A stretch of DNA of 64,000 nucleotides from Cohaesibacter sp. ES.047 (lineage in GTDB: Bacteria > Pseudomonadota > Alphaproteobacteria > Rhizobiales > Cohaesibacteraceae): the NCBI RefSeq assembly GCF_900215505.1, contig NZ_LT907844.1, forward strand, positions 3,302,001 to 3,366,000, in the 5' to 3' direction. This document shows, one piece after another, positions 27,702-36,614 of the stretch (position 1 is the first letter of the stretch; each line of letters begins with the position of its first letter). The notes beneath the pieces were generated by a model. The model saw nothing but the letters and a program-made list of their open reading frames with translations. It was not told the DNA's origin and searched no databases. Position numbers and translations under genes: made by a program.

Positions 27702-28340
27702 GTCTGATGCCCTTTCATTCCCACTATGCAGCTCAAGGCCCTTTGCCATGAAGAGAGCTGCCTCACGTCCTGCTAACCCAAAGGACCGATCTCTTCCCGG
27801 ATCGCTGAATGGTGCCAAACCATTTCGTTTTGGACACCCTTCGTTTGGGTCGCTTCATAACATAGGGCAAGGATGTCAAACTCCACTTGAAAGAGAACTT
27901 CAAATTAGAAGCAAATTCGAGACAAATCATAACCTCTTGCTAACCATTCAAAAGAGGCTAGGAATTCCGCCATTTCTGCAACGGGCTTGAACCGCATTAA
28001 CTGCAAGCCACGACAGTGAAAGAACGGTGCGAAGGAGCCGTCAACACTTAATCACAGGAGTTAAGTAATTGAAAAATATATATAAATTGATCTATTGCAA
28101 CAATTTGTCAGGGCTTTCTTAACCATAATGCCGCTTTCAGGGCCTATTTGGACAGAATTTGGTTGTTACGTTCTGTTCATCACGTTTGGCATCTTCTTTT
28201 TTAGCGTTCCTTAAAAGTCTTGATGGCACTGTAATCTGCAAACGATACCGTCCGGCGACTCGCCGGAAACCTGTTTGGTGTTGCGTAATGTTATGGTCGC
28301 GCCTGTTCCTATAGCGACCATCGTCAGGTGAGGTAAGCAA
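27702..28340. other. Divergent intergenic region before the DivJ-like kinase gene
   Basis: These 639 bases show no supported gene. They contain a CCTCTT-N13-AAGAGG inverted repeat enclosing CTAACCAT (27933-27957) and an isolated TTAACCAT at 28119-28126, which equals one half of the CtrA recognition sequence. Promoters for the two divergent genes are expected here. Confidence 0.5.
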
Positions 28341-30260
28341 GTGCAAGACGCATTTTGGTCCAAAATCCCTTTTCAGTCCGTGATTGAGGGCCTGCTCCAT
28401 AACTCCGGTCAGATCTCAGAAGAGGACCGCATGCGCCATACAGCGTTTGTCGGTGCTCATCTTTTGGTCGGCCTGTTGGCGCTCGCCACCCTGCCGCTTT
28501 TCCTTCTGTTGTCTCGCTCCGATTCTTCCGAAGCGGTATCTTCCTTCTTTCTGTTGCCGCTATGGATGCTGACCCCATTGCTTTCGGTTGCCTATCTGTC
28601 AAAGACCGGGCGTCTGTCCGGAGCTTTTCTGATCACCGCCACCCTGACTGCGGCATTTCTCGTCTGGATCTCAGGTTTTACCGGTGGGGTTCAGTCTCCA
28701 CATCTGATCTGGTTGGGGGTCATTCCGCTTGAAGTGGCCTTGTCGGGCAACGGACGTATTGCCAAGCAGGCCCTGATGATCTGCGCCACAGCAATTGCTG
28801 CGGTCTGGGTGTTGCAATTGACAGTCTGGGGTGAGGCCTCCCCGGTCAATCCCTCTTTGACGGCCGTGATCGGTAGTCTCTCGGTCATGGCAGCAATCCT
28901 CTATGCTGGGCTGCTGTCCGTTCGTCTGCGAAAGTTGACGGATATGCCCCTCGGGCGTGTGGAAACGCAGGAAATGGTCTACCGCAGCAATGCCTATAGC
29001 TTGTCTGATGTTATCACCCATCATGACCGGTCGGGCGATGTCTCCTTTGTCTCCGAGGCATCCAAGGCTTTATTGAATACGAACCCGGAAGACCTGTTGG
29101 ACAACAAGCTGTTCCAGCACATTCATATTCCCGATCGTCCGGCCTATTTGCGTACTTTGTCAGATTGCATGAACCAGACGGCGGGAGAGGAAAAGATCCT
29201 GACCGCAGAGCTGCGCATCATGATCGCATCCCCTGCGAAACAGCATCTGGACGACGTTCAAGAGGCAGCAGAGGTGCGTTGGGTGGAGTTCAAATGCATG
29301 CCGGAGCGCGATGAGCAGGGTGTCGTTGTCGGTGCGATCGCGACAACGCGTGACATTTCTACCAGAAAAGCCCACCAGGCTGCGCTGGAGGAGGCGCGCT
29401 GTGAGGCGGAGAAAGCCAACGAAGGCAAGATCCGGTTCCTTGCCAACGTCACGCATGAACTCCGCACACCGCTCAACACGATTATCGGCTTTTCGGAAAT
29501 CCTGTCGCATCCCGAGTTGTCAAAGGACAATGACGAGCGAAACCGCGAATATGCTTCGCTCATTCACAACGGCGGGCATCATCTGTTGCAATTGGTCAAT
29601 GCTCTGTTGGATATGTCGCGCCTTGAATCGGGGAACTTCGAGATTACCCCGCAACAGTTCAACTTGTGCGACCTCACACAAAGCTGTTGCAAGATGATGC
29701 AGGCTGAGGCTGATCAGCACCATGTCACATTGTTTAGCGAGTGTGACAAATCCATGCCCGAGTTCAACGCGGACCCGCGAGCCTGCCGCCAGATCCTGCT
29801 CAACCTGATATCCAATGCGGTTAAGTTCAGTGACAGTGGCGATCAGGTTAAAGTTGCGCTGAAATGGGCTCGTAAGGATCACAAGACCTCAACCGGTCAA
29901 TGGGTGGAGTTGTCTGTAAGAGACAATGGCATCGGCATCAACAAAGAGGATATCCCGAAACTGGGCACACCCTTTGTACAAGCGGAAAACAGTCTTGATC
30001 GTCGGTACGAAGGTGCCGGGATCGGCTTGTCGATCGTTCGTGGCCTTGCGGAATTGCACAAGGGATCGATGCGCATCGAAAGCGAACGTGGTCAAGGAAC
30101 CTGTGTAACCGTCACGCTGCCGGTTGACATGGAGACCGTGAGCGACGAGGAAGACAAACTCACGCCAAATTCGCTGGTTAGCATTCCCCTTTCCAGTGAA
30201 CCGACCGAGCTTAGGACCGAGCAGAAAGAAAACCCAACGTCGGGCACGAAGGTAGCCTGA
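28341..30260 (+). CDS. PAS-domain sensor histidine kinase, DivJ-like
   Basis: This 639-residue inner-membrane kinase has five or six membrane helices in residues about 38-195, a PAS-like domain (about 220-345), and a HisKA domain with phospho-acceptor H372 in FLANVTHELRTPLN. The ATPase domain shows NLISNAVKF, DNGIGI and GAGIGLSIVRG. The layout matches DivJ, which phosphorylates DivK and so controls CtrA and cell-cycle polarity. The downstream pair (peptidoglycan-binding protein and DUF1491) supports this, but PdhS- or PleC-type kinases share the core. The GTG start has AGGTGAGG upstream. A polar tail of about 40 residues follows the kinase. Confidence 0.8.
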   Translation: MQDAFWSKIPFQSVIEGLLHNSGQISEEDRMRHTAFVGAHLLVGLLALATLPLFLLLSRSDSSEAVSSFFLLPLWMLTPLLSVAYLSKTGRLSGAFLITATLTAAFLVWISGFTGGVQSPHLIWLGVIPLEVALSGNGRIAKQALMICATAIAAVWVLQLTVWGEASPVNPSLTAVIGSLSVMAAILYAGLLSVRLRKLTDMPLGRVETQEMVYRSNAYSLSDVITHHDRSGDVSFVSEASKALLNTNPEDLLDNKLFQHIHIPDRPAYLRTLSDCMNQTAGEEKILTAELRIMIASPAKQHLDDVQEAAEVRWVEFKCMPERDEQGVVVGAIATTRDISTRKAHQAALEEARCEAEKANEGKIRFLANVTHELRTPLNTIIGFSEILSHPELSKDNDERNREYASLIHNGGHHLLQLVNALLDMSRLESGNFEITPQQFNLCDLTQSCCKMMQAEADQHHVTLFSECDKSMPEFNADPRACRQILLNLISNAVKFSDSGDQVKVALKWARKDHKTSTGQWVELSVRDNGIGINKEDIPKLGTPFVQAENSLDRRYEGAGIGLSIVRGLAELHKGSMRIESERGQGTCVTVTLPVDMETVSDEEDKLTPNSLVSIPLSSEPTELRTEQKENPTSGTKVA

Positions 30261-30343
30261 CGCAATAAGAACAATGATAGTGGGCCGCTTCCCAATGGAC
30301 CAAAGGGACCAAGGGAGAGTGGGGATAAAACGAGGCTGAACGC

Positions 30344-31171
30344 ATGTCAGAGACATTTGACAATTATGACAATTGGGAAGACGAGGGCCAGGACAGCCCC
30401 GTAGCCCTGGTTGGCATTCTGGTCATGCTGCTCACAACGGCGGCCATCATGGTCAATGCCTTGTTCATGCAGCCCAAGTCTGCCGAAATCGACATGATCA
30501 ACCGGGCTTCGCAGGAACAACAGGTCAGTCAGGAAGCAACCGGGACAATTGCCAAGAAGAATGCTTCGGGCTACGCGCTCAAGAACGATCACGCAGCGAT
30601 GGTTCTTGCCATTCAGCGCCAGCTCACCATGGCCGGTTACTATATGGGACCGCTCGACGGCATGGAGGGTGCCCAGACCAGGGAAGCCATCCTTGCTTTT
30701 CAGGATGCAATCGGAATGCCCGCCAATGGTCGAGCCAGCCTTCAACTGCACAACATTCTGATTGGCCGCAAGCAATACACCCCCTCGGTGCAAGCCGTTG
30801 CGGCTCCTAAGCCCGAGCCCACACAGAGTGATCTGGATGCCCTGCCTCGCTCCAAGCCGATGCAACAGGCCGATTCTGGCGCCGATGTCGTTGTGCCAAC
30901 GGTTCGGCTTGCAAGCGTCCGTGTCAACACTGGCCCGACGCCACCAGCCGAGATACCTGCTTCACCCGAAGCTGATCCGATGCTGGCCAAGGTTCAGTCG
31001 GCCTTGCAGAAATTCGGCTATGCAGATCTCACGGTCGATGGCCTGATGGGTAGCCGTACCCAGTCTGCCATTGCTGGTTTCCAGCGCAGTCGCGGCCTTG
31101 CCGTCACCGGTAAGGTCAATGATCGCCTGTTGCAGGATATGATGATCCTTGGCTATCTCGAACTTGGATAG
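30344..31171 (+). CDS. Membrane-anchored protein with two peptidoglycan-binding domains
   Basis: The 275-residue protein has one membrane helix at about residues 22-42 (VALVGILVMLLTTAAIMVNA) after an acidic cytoplasmic tail. Two PG_binding_1 domains follow. The first is near residues 88-142 (VLAIQRQLTMAGYYMGPLDG). The second is at the C-terminus (LAKVQSALQKFGYADLTVDG, then QSAIAGFQRSRGL), separated by a proline-rich linker. It probably ties the inner membrane to the cell wall. It lies 83 bases after the kinase gene and 30 before DUF1491. Confidence 0.88.
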   Translation: MSETFDNYDNWEDEGQDSPVALVGILVMLLTTAAIMVNALFMQPKSAEIDMINRASQEQQVSQEATGTIAKKNASGYALKNDHAAMVLAIQRQLTMAGYYMGPLDGMEGAQTREAILAFQDAIGMPANGRASLQLHNILIGRKQYTPSVQAVAAPKPEPTQSDLDALPRSKPMQQADSGADVVVPTVRLASVRVNTGPTPPAEIPASPEADPMLAKVQSALQKFGYADLTVDGLMGSRTQSAIAGFQRSRGLAVTGKVNDRLLQDMMILGYLELG

Positions 31172-31201
31172 ACACCCCCTAAAACAAGTCTGGTAGGGTA
31201 C

Positions 31202-31558
31202 ATGCGCGTTACCTCCGAATTCTGGGTCTCCGCCTATTTGCGTACCCGAAATGCAAAAAACAAACCCTCTGTACTCATGCATCGAGGCGCCGTGGAAGCT
31301 GGTGCCATCTATGTTCGCATTGATCGGCTTGATGGGACCTACGATCTTTATCAACCGGCAAGTCAGTTTGCCTATGATGATGAGAGCATCAAAAAGGGCG
31401 ATCGCCTTTTCACCAAAACGCTCGACGGCGTGACGGTGTTCGATGTCATGGACAGGATGGAATCGGAACTGAAATTCGATTCTGATTGTTGGATCGTCGA
31501 GACCGAATGCGCCGAGGGCAGTCATGATCTGCCGCTTGCAAACGAAGACATGTTTTGA
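31202..31558 (+). CDS. DUF1491 family protein
   Basis: The 118-residue cytoplasmic protein shows the DUF1491 pattern: LRVTSEFWVSAY-like N-terminus (here MRVTSEFWVSAYLRT), LMHRGAVEAGAIYVRIDRLD, and ERxL-type acidic segments ending in DCWIVETE. The family is confined to alphaproteobacteria and has no known function. It follows the peptidoglycan-binding gene closely and is likely in the same operon. Confidence 0.9.
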   Translation: MRVTSEFWVSAYLRTRNAKNKPSVLMHRGAVEAGAIYVRIDRLDGTYDLYQPASQFAYDDESIKKGDRLFTKTLDGVTVFDVMDRMESELKFDSDCWIVETECAEGSHDLPLANEDMF

Positions 31559-31572
31559 CCCACTTTACGGCC

Positions 31573-31620
31573 AGAGCGGAGTGAACCGAGATCGGATGGT
31601 CTCGGCCTGCAATCCGCTCT
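31573..31620. terminator. Nested hairpin between convergent genes
   Basis: Outer arms AGAGCGGA and TCCGCTCT (8 bp) enclose a second hairpin CCGAGA/TCTCGG. It lies exactly between the convergent DUF1491 and DUF2336 genes. There is no strong T run, so termination is likely but not certain. Confidence 0.5.
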
Positions 31621-31633
31621 GTCTAAAGTCACA

Positions 31634-34600
31634 TCAATCGGAAAAGTTGACGCGCCGTCCAAATGAGGGCGCCTGTTGAATGTCGTGATGACCGTTGTGC
31701 AGCGTCTGTGTGGCCTGGCCATCCCTGCGCATCCTTGGCGATGCATCCCCGGCACCATCATCATAGACTGTTTCATGCGCAGGCGAAGCGACCGCCCGGC
31801 CGGTGCCAAACAACTGGGTCACAATCTTGCTGGCCGCGGCCGGATAGAGCTGATGATAAAGCGTCATCAATTGGGCGATTTTGTTATAATGGTGCGAGAC
31901 GGCATCCGGCCCGTGCAGCAGCATGGAGAGGCTGCCACTCTCATCAAGACCGATATGGTAGAGATAGACCACCATCGCTTCGCCACCCTTGTCTTGCAGC
32001 AAACGCGTCATATCGAGCCTACGGTGGCCCGACAGGTCGTGCAGCATGTCAGCCAGAGCGATACGATCATTGCTGAAACGAGCCATCACCAATTTGCGTG
32101 CTTCTTCATCGTCCAGCATCTTGCGGGCGGACCGATCATGCTCAAGGCGGGCTGCATCGACGAGCGTTTCGGAAATGATGTTCTGCAGCAGCGTCAGTCG
32201 GCTTTCATCATCATAGGCATAGAATGCATCGGCCATGCCTTCGGCATTGAGATTGGAGCCTGTGATTTCTCTCAGGCTGACACTTCGGGTCTCGTGGATC
32301 GTGACCGAGCCACTTTCATCCGATGCGGCGGGTTCGGCCTCGTGAGACGCTTCCATGGAGCGAAGAACAGAGAACTCGTCTGCATCGACGAGATGGTGCT
32401 CGGCCATCGCGGGCAAGTCGATCATTTCCGATGTCTGGGATTCATATGCTTCAGGAGCCTCGGACATGGGAATCCCGGCCTGTTGATTCAGAGTGCTTTC
32501 TGCCTCAATATTTACCGCAAGGGTCTCGCTGACAGGTTTGCTTTCATGGGCAACGCGTTCAGCCGCGAGTTGTTCGACAATGACCTGCATCGGGGCAACC
32601 GCCATGTCGTCTATCGCTGTGACCTTGCCATTTTCGATGAAAGCAAGATCCACCGGCTCAACAAGCTCGACGACCGGAGCTGCTCGTTGCTTATGCTGCT
32701 CCATCAATACATCGGTGACAGATGGAAGATCGGGTTCGGCTTCCATGAGTTCGAGGCCGTCGAAAGACACCATATCTGGCATGAATCCCATCGGCGCATG
32801 TTCATGAACCAGCGGTCCTTGCGTCTCTGGCCTTTGTGTGGGAACCACGATTTCGTAAGGCGGCTCTTCTTGGAATTGAGCGCTTTGGCCCAGTGTGTCC
32901 GGTTCTGCAAGTGCATTGCCAAACATCAGACCGTCTTGCCTTGCGTCATCTTGCACGGCAGCAGATATGTCATTGGGCTTATCATCGGAGAGCGCTCTGC
33001 TTGGCATCACGATGGTCGGCTCCGGTGCCATCTGTATTGTATCTACGTCGGGCGTGGCACTCACAATTGGTGCAGCACCCGCACTGCGGAGCACGGCCTC
33101 TTGAGCTGTCTTCACCGGATCAGCGCTTCTATCGGGTGATGCATGAGAAACGGTTGCAGTTTTCGAATTTGGCTTCGAGTAGGGGACGACCTCACGCTTC
33201 AACCACGAAAGGGCCTGTTGCCAATCATCTTCTGTGGCTGATTCCAGTTCAACCCGGGCTGCAGCGGTCGCAGAAGGAAGCTCTTCGGTTTGTTTGGTCT
33301 CTCCGGAGCGTTTGCGAATGGTAAGTGTGATCTGAGCCTTGCGGTCCGACTGCGTTTCATTGTGCGGTGCAGGGTCTTGCTGGACGATATCAGCAGCATA
33401 AAGTGACAGATTGGAAGAGGCGTGTTCCTCAATCATCTGTTGCGCATTCAACAGCTCAGGCGAGAACTCGGGCAAACCGATGTCTGGCTGAGGCTGCGAG
33501 GCGGTTGCTGGCGCAGGAATGGACAGGGGTGCCTCTGATGGATTTGCTTCATCCAGCGGGTCAACTTGTGATCCAAGAAATGAAATGGCTGCCGCGCGTG
33601 TTCGCGGGTCCAACCGTTCCAGCGGCGGGAAGGGGGCATTCTCCGGGTCGTTCACGCCGATGCGGAAAGACATCCTGCGTGGACCTTCCCAGTCCTCCAG
33701 ATCATCGTCACCCGCGTCATAATGCGTCGGCTCATAGATCTCGGTTTGAGACGAATGCAGCGGCTCCGTTTCACCAAGCTGCAGTTCCAGCACATCTTCC
33801 TCGGCCAGCGACAGCGCAAGAGCTTCAAGGTCTTGATCCGCAAGACCGAAGAAAGCGCCGGCAACCGCCTCTTCTGTCAGTGGAGCTGGTTGATTGACTT
33901 GGTCTGCGAATTCAGCAGACGGCTCTACAATGACCTCTGACTGAGCTGGCTGAACATCGTGCACATCGGATTCGGCCAAAGATCGCGCAAGGGCTTCAAT
34001 GGCGTCGTCATCGAGTTGATCCCAGTCTTCTCCAGCGAGCTGCTCAAGCATGGCCATGTCATTGGCATCGAGAAAGGAATCGTCGCCCGGCAGGGCTGCT
34101 TCATGATCGGTTACACTTGCGGATGCGCCGGGGTCGGGGACATCGTCAGTGCTGGTCGCGATTGACGCATCTTTCGGCAATTCGGGTTCTGCTGCAGGTT
34201 GATAATGCTCAGCCCAATCCTGTTCCATCGAAGAAACCAGCGCGTCGAGTCTATCCTTGTTCGTCGTCATTGCTTGTTGCCCCGTCTGCCCATTTGTGTC
34301 CCCTGCAAGGCGAGTCATTTTTTTGCGCTGCGTTTCCGAAACCCGTGCCGCAATAGCATGGTTGTCAAGGAGACTGCGCGCGACCGGTCGCTCGCTGTAA
34401 GACAACAGGTGAGAGATCAAAACCGAATTGAGATCTGCGCGCTGTGCAATGGCGCGACGTTCTTCGGTTGTCCCTTGCAATATCTGAGTTGTCAGATCCG
34501 CCTCACTCAGCCTTTTTGAGTTTGAAAGGATCGGAAAAGCGACTTTTGAATTATCACAGCACAGCAGCGTCAGGACATCAAGCGGCACGCCATCACAGCG

Positions 34601-34762
34601 GCAAAGCAACTCGGCAATTCGGATACGCTCGCCAACGGGCGTTCTCGAATACTGGCGATGAAATGCCATAGAGAATGCACGGCAGGCATGGCTGTCAAAG
34701 CGACCAGCAGCCAGAAAACGCTCGGTAATAGCGATAAGCCGAGTCTCTTCCTTGCTTTTCAT
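31634..34762 (-). CDS. Giant DUF2336 protein with long disordered middle
   Basis: The protein is 1042 residues from the ATG at 34762, or 1076 from an upstream start at 34864. Its N-terminal 150 residues (RIAELLCRCDGVPLDVLTLL, then VAFPILSNSKRLSEADLTTQ) match the helical repeats of DUF2336. Residues about 170-860 are acidic, rich in Ala, Pro, Glu and Gln, and probably unstructured. The C-terminal 170 residues are helical again (ESRLTLLQNIISETLVDAAR, RFSNDRIALADMLHDLSGHR). Typical DUF2336 proteins are about 350-400 residues, so this is unusually large. Two copies of a DxxEALAxSLAExDV motif lie in the disordered part. Function unknown. Confidence 0.75.
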   Translation of the reverse strand: MKSKEETRLIAITERFLAAGRFDSHACRAFSMAFHRQYSRTPVGERIRIAELLCRCDGVPLDVLTLLCCDNSKVAFPILSNSKRLSEADLTTQILQGTTEERRAIAQRADLNSVLISHLLSYSERPVARSLLDNHAIAARVSETQRKKMTRLAGDTNGQTGQQAMTTNKDRLDALVSSMEQDWAEHYQPAAEPELPKDASIATSTDDVPDPGASASVTDHEAALPGDDSFLDANDMAMLEQLAGEDWDQLDDDAIEALARSLAESDVHDVQPAQSEVIVEPSAEFADQVNQPAPLTEEAVAGAFFGLADQDLEALALSLAEEDVLELQLGETEPLHSSQTEIYEPTHYDAGDDDLEDWEGPRRMSFRIGVNDPENAPFPPLERLDPRTRAAAISFLGSQVDPLDEANPSEAPLSIPAPATASQPQPDIGLPEFSPELLNAQQMIEEHASSNLSLYAADIVQQDPAPHNETQSDRKAQITLTIRKRSGETKQTEELPSATAAARVELESATEDDWQQALSWLKREVVPYSKPNSKTATVSHASPDRSADPVKTAQEAVLRSAGAAPIVSATPDVDTIQMAPEPTIVMPSRALSDDKPNDISAAVQDDARQDGLMFGNALAEPDTLGQSAQFQEEPPYEIVVPTQRPETQGPLVHEHAPMGFMPDMVSFDGLELMEAEPDLPSVTDVLMEQHKQRAAPVVELVEPVDLAFIENGKVTAIDDMAVAPMQVIVEQLAAERVAHESKPVSETLAVNIEAESTLNQQAGIPMSEAPEAYESQTSEMIDLPAMAEHHLVDADEFSVLRSMEASHEAEPAASDESGSVTIHETRSVSLREITGSNLNAEGMADAFYAYDDESRLTLLQNIISETLVDAARLEHDRSARKMLDDEEARKLVMARFSNDRIALADMLHDLSGHRRLDMTRLLQDKGGEAMVVYLYHIGLDESGSLSMLLHGPDAVSHHYNKIAQLMTLYHQLYPAAASKIVTQLFGTGRAVASPAHETVYDDGAGDASPRMRRDGQATQTLHNGHHDIQQAPSFGRRVNFSD

Positions 34763-34879
34763 TCGTCCAAAGCCTTCATCAACCACGCAAAACCAGTGCT
34801 GCGAAATGGAGCCAGCATCCCAAAATATCCGCAAAGAGGTGACGCTGAAAATCAATGATCCCATATTCAGGAGTAAACT

Positions 34880-34895
34880 TTAATTTGTTGTTAAC
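34880..34895 (+). promoter_or_regulatory. CtrA-type binding site TTAA-N7-TTAA
   Basis: TTAATTTGTTGTTAAC matches the full CtrA consensus, and the second half extends to TTAACCAT. It lies 16-118 bp upstream of the DUF2336 gene, depending on its start, and upstream of the divergent lipoprotein gene. Confidence 0.6.
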
Positions 34896-35049
34896 CATGA
34901 TGGCATCGAAGTAATTATCCACCAATGGAAAACATGGATCAAAAGAAGCTTACACATGCGGATTTGCGTCTTGGCATGGAGACGCAACTGCGAAACAATA
35001 TTTTCCGAAACGATTCGGCCCTGAAAAGGGAGGGGATAGGTGCGCGCAG

Positions 35050-35994
35050 ATGTTGGGCGCACCATCATCCCGATGTGGCAACAGGATCACGAGTGCCTTG
35101 GAAAAGAGCCAGATTTCATTATCTCGCAACAGATTGAAATACGCCGCATCGACGGTGAAAGTGGCCATGGTCATCACGACTTTGGGGAGCCTGGCCGCCT
35201 GCATAACGTCGACCGAGGGTGATTTTGGTCGTGCGGATCGCAATGTGGCCAATGAGTCCATCATGAAATTTGGTGGCAAATGGCGTTCCAAGATACAGGG
35301 TGAGCTCTATTCCGATTTCCAGATGACCGATGAGGAAATCTTGATGCGTGATAAGGCGTGGGCACTTATCCGGCCGCCCCATGCGCAGGATTGGATTTCG
35401 TCCGATCTTTGGGATTTCATTCCTTCGATCCGATATGCGACGCTGCACGTGCTGACAGACGCCCAGCGCACGCGCTTGACCCCCGTCATCGACACCGCCT
35501 TTAATGCCAAACACTATTACCGCGCGCTTAGGTCAGAGGATTATGCCTCTCATCATGTGCGCTATGATCGCATCACTACAGATATCAATCAGGATCGGGA
35601 TGTGTTTGCTGCGTTTGTTCCGGTGGCTGAGCGGGTGGTGGAGATGGATAGCGAGCGCATGTCTGCACTGAACCGGGCCGCCGATATGGAACCTGGAGAG
35701 CTCAAGAATGCTTATGCCCGGGTGGATGAGAACCGGCGCTTCATCGGCTGGGTCTGGCGTGCGATGAAATTCCGCATGCGCGCCTATGCCTATGCCATCA
35801 AACGGCTGGAAATCGCAACGCCCTCGCCCAAGGTGGCAGAAGCCAATGCTGCCTTGAGGCGGCTACATGCCGAGTTTCTCGCGCAAAGCGGCGATTTTGG
35901 TCAGGAAAAATTCACAATCGCGAACGACACGCCGCGGCCATCGAGATACACCCGACGCCAATGGGCCAAGGAAGACCCAAATCTCGTAAAATAG
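35050..35994 (+). CDS. Lipoprotein, function unknown
   Basis: I do not recognise this protein beyond its export signal. A hydrophobic run ends in the lipobox LAAC (TTLGSLAACITSTEGDFGRA), so the mature protein is lipid-anchored and about 260 residues long. It is helical, with many Arg, Tyr and Trp residues (DWISSDLWDFIPSIRYATLH, then RRFIGWVWRAMKFRMRAYAY). The start is uncertain. The ATG at 35050 makes a signal region of about 49 residues, which is long; a TTG near 35134 or a GTG at 35155 would give a normal signal peptide. The gene is divergent from DUF2336 and shares its CtrA-site region. Confidence 0.7.
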   Translation: MLGAPSSRCGNRITSALEKSQISLSRNRLKYAASTVKVAMVITTLGSLAACITSTEGDFGRADRNVANESIMKFGGKWRSKIQGELYSDFQMTDEEILMRDKAWALIRPPHAQDWISSDLWDFIPSIRYATLHVLTDAQRTRLTPVIDTAFNAKHYYRALRSEDYASHHVRYDRITTDINQDRDVFAAFVPVAERVVEMDSERMSALNRAADMEPGELKNAYARVDENRRFIGWVWRAMKFRMRAYAYAIKRLEIATPSPKVAEANAALRRLHAEFLAQSGDFGQEKFTIANDTPRPSRYTRRQWAKEDPNLVK

Positions 35995-36021
35995 TCAGCC
36001 GACAACGGTACTTCTGCCAGC

Positions 36022-36068
36022 CTATTCAAAGGACTGTCTATTCAAAGGACTGTCTATTCAAAGGACTG
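36022..36068 (+). repeat. Three tandem 16-bp repeats
   Basis: The unit CTATTCAAAGGACTGT occurs at 36022-36037, 36038-36053 and, lacking its last base, 36054-36068. The third copy contains the last codons and stop of the minus-strand DUF1254-like gene, so the array lies in its 3' end. Confidence 0.85.
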
Positions 36069-36614
36069 GGGATCCCAAAGGGGAGAACAGGTCAAAGCGC
36101 TGATTGCATCCGCGATCATGTCTCGCTTCTGCTCAGAGGCGACAAAGGCCCGAAGGACAAGCAACCCGCGATCCTCCGTCGAGCTGATGATGATCGATGT
36201 ATCATCAATCAGATCCGGTCGCTCTGCGAGAAGGCGCTGTTGTCCTGGGGACGCAAGCACGATGTTGACCCGCGATCCTGATGTCTGGTTTGTCAGACTG
36301 AATTGGCTCCGTCCCAGACTGTCGACATAATTCAGGCTCCAGAAGTCCGACGGAACCTGACCTTTGAGCGCAATCGGCGCAGAGGTTACATCGGCCCGAC
36401 AAATGCCGTAGGCAAACAACGGATCGAGATCACGCGATAGATTGGTTGCTGCCTTTGGATCGCTGATCGTGAAGACCTTGTGAACGGGCCCCAACTGCAA
36501 GGCTTTGTGCCACACGTCGTTGACCGAGTTGTAGGGAATGGAAAAAATAGTCGCGATGTGAATAACGACAGCAGCGATGAGCGCTGCAAGGATGACAAAA
36601 CCGAAGCGGATCAT
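36054..36614 (-). CDS. DUF1254-like membrane protein
   Basis: The 186-residue protein has one N-terminal membrane helix (FGFVILAALIAAVVIHIATI), then a periplasmic region with DPLFAYGICRADVTSAPIAL and FWSLNYVDSLGRSQFSLTNQ. This resembles the DUF1254 half of DUF1254/DUF1214 proteins. The ATG at 36614 overlaps the stop of the DUF1214 gene (ATGA), so the pair is coupled. An ATG at 36629 is possible. The last codons lie in a tandem repeat. Function unknown. Confidence 0.7.
   Translation of the reverse strand: MIRFGFVILAALIAAVVIHIATIFSIPYNSVNDVWHKALQLGPVHKVFTISDPKAATNLSRDLDPLFAYGICRADVTSAPIALKGQVPSDFWSLNYVDSLGRSQFSLTNQTSGSRVNIVLASPGQQRLLAERPDLIDDTSIIISSTEDRGLLVLRAFVASEQKRDMIADAISALTCSPLWDPQSFE

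Noticed and set aside
31676-33139. 487-residue plus-strand frame opposite the DUF2336 gene
   Set aside because: It lies over the low-complexity part of DUF2336, is Cys- and His-rich in an unordered way, and has no recognisable structure.
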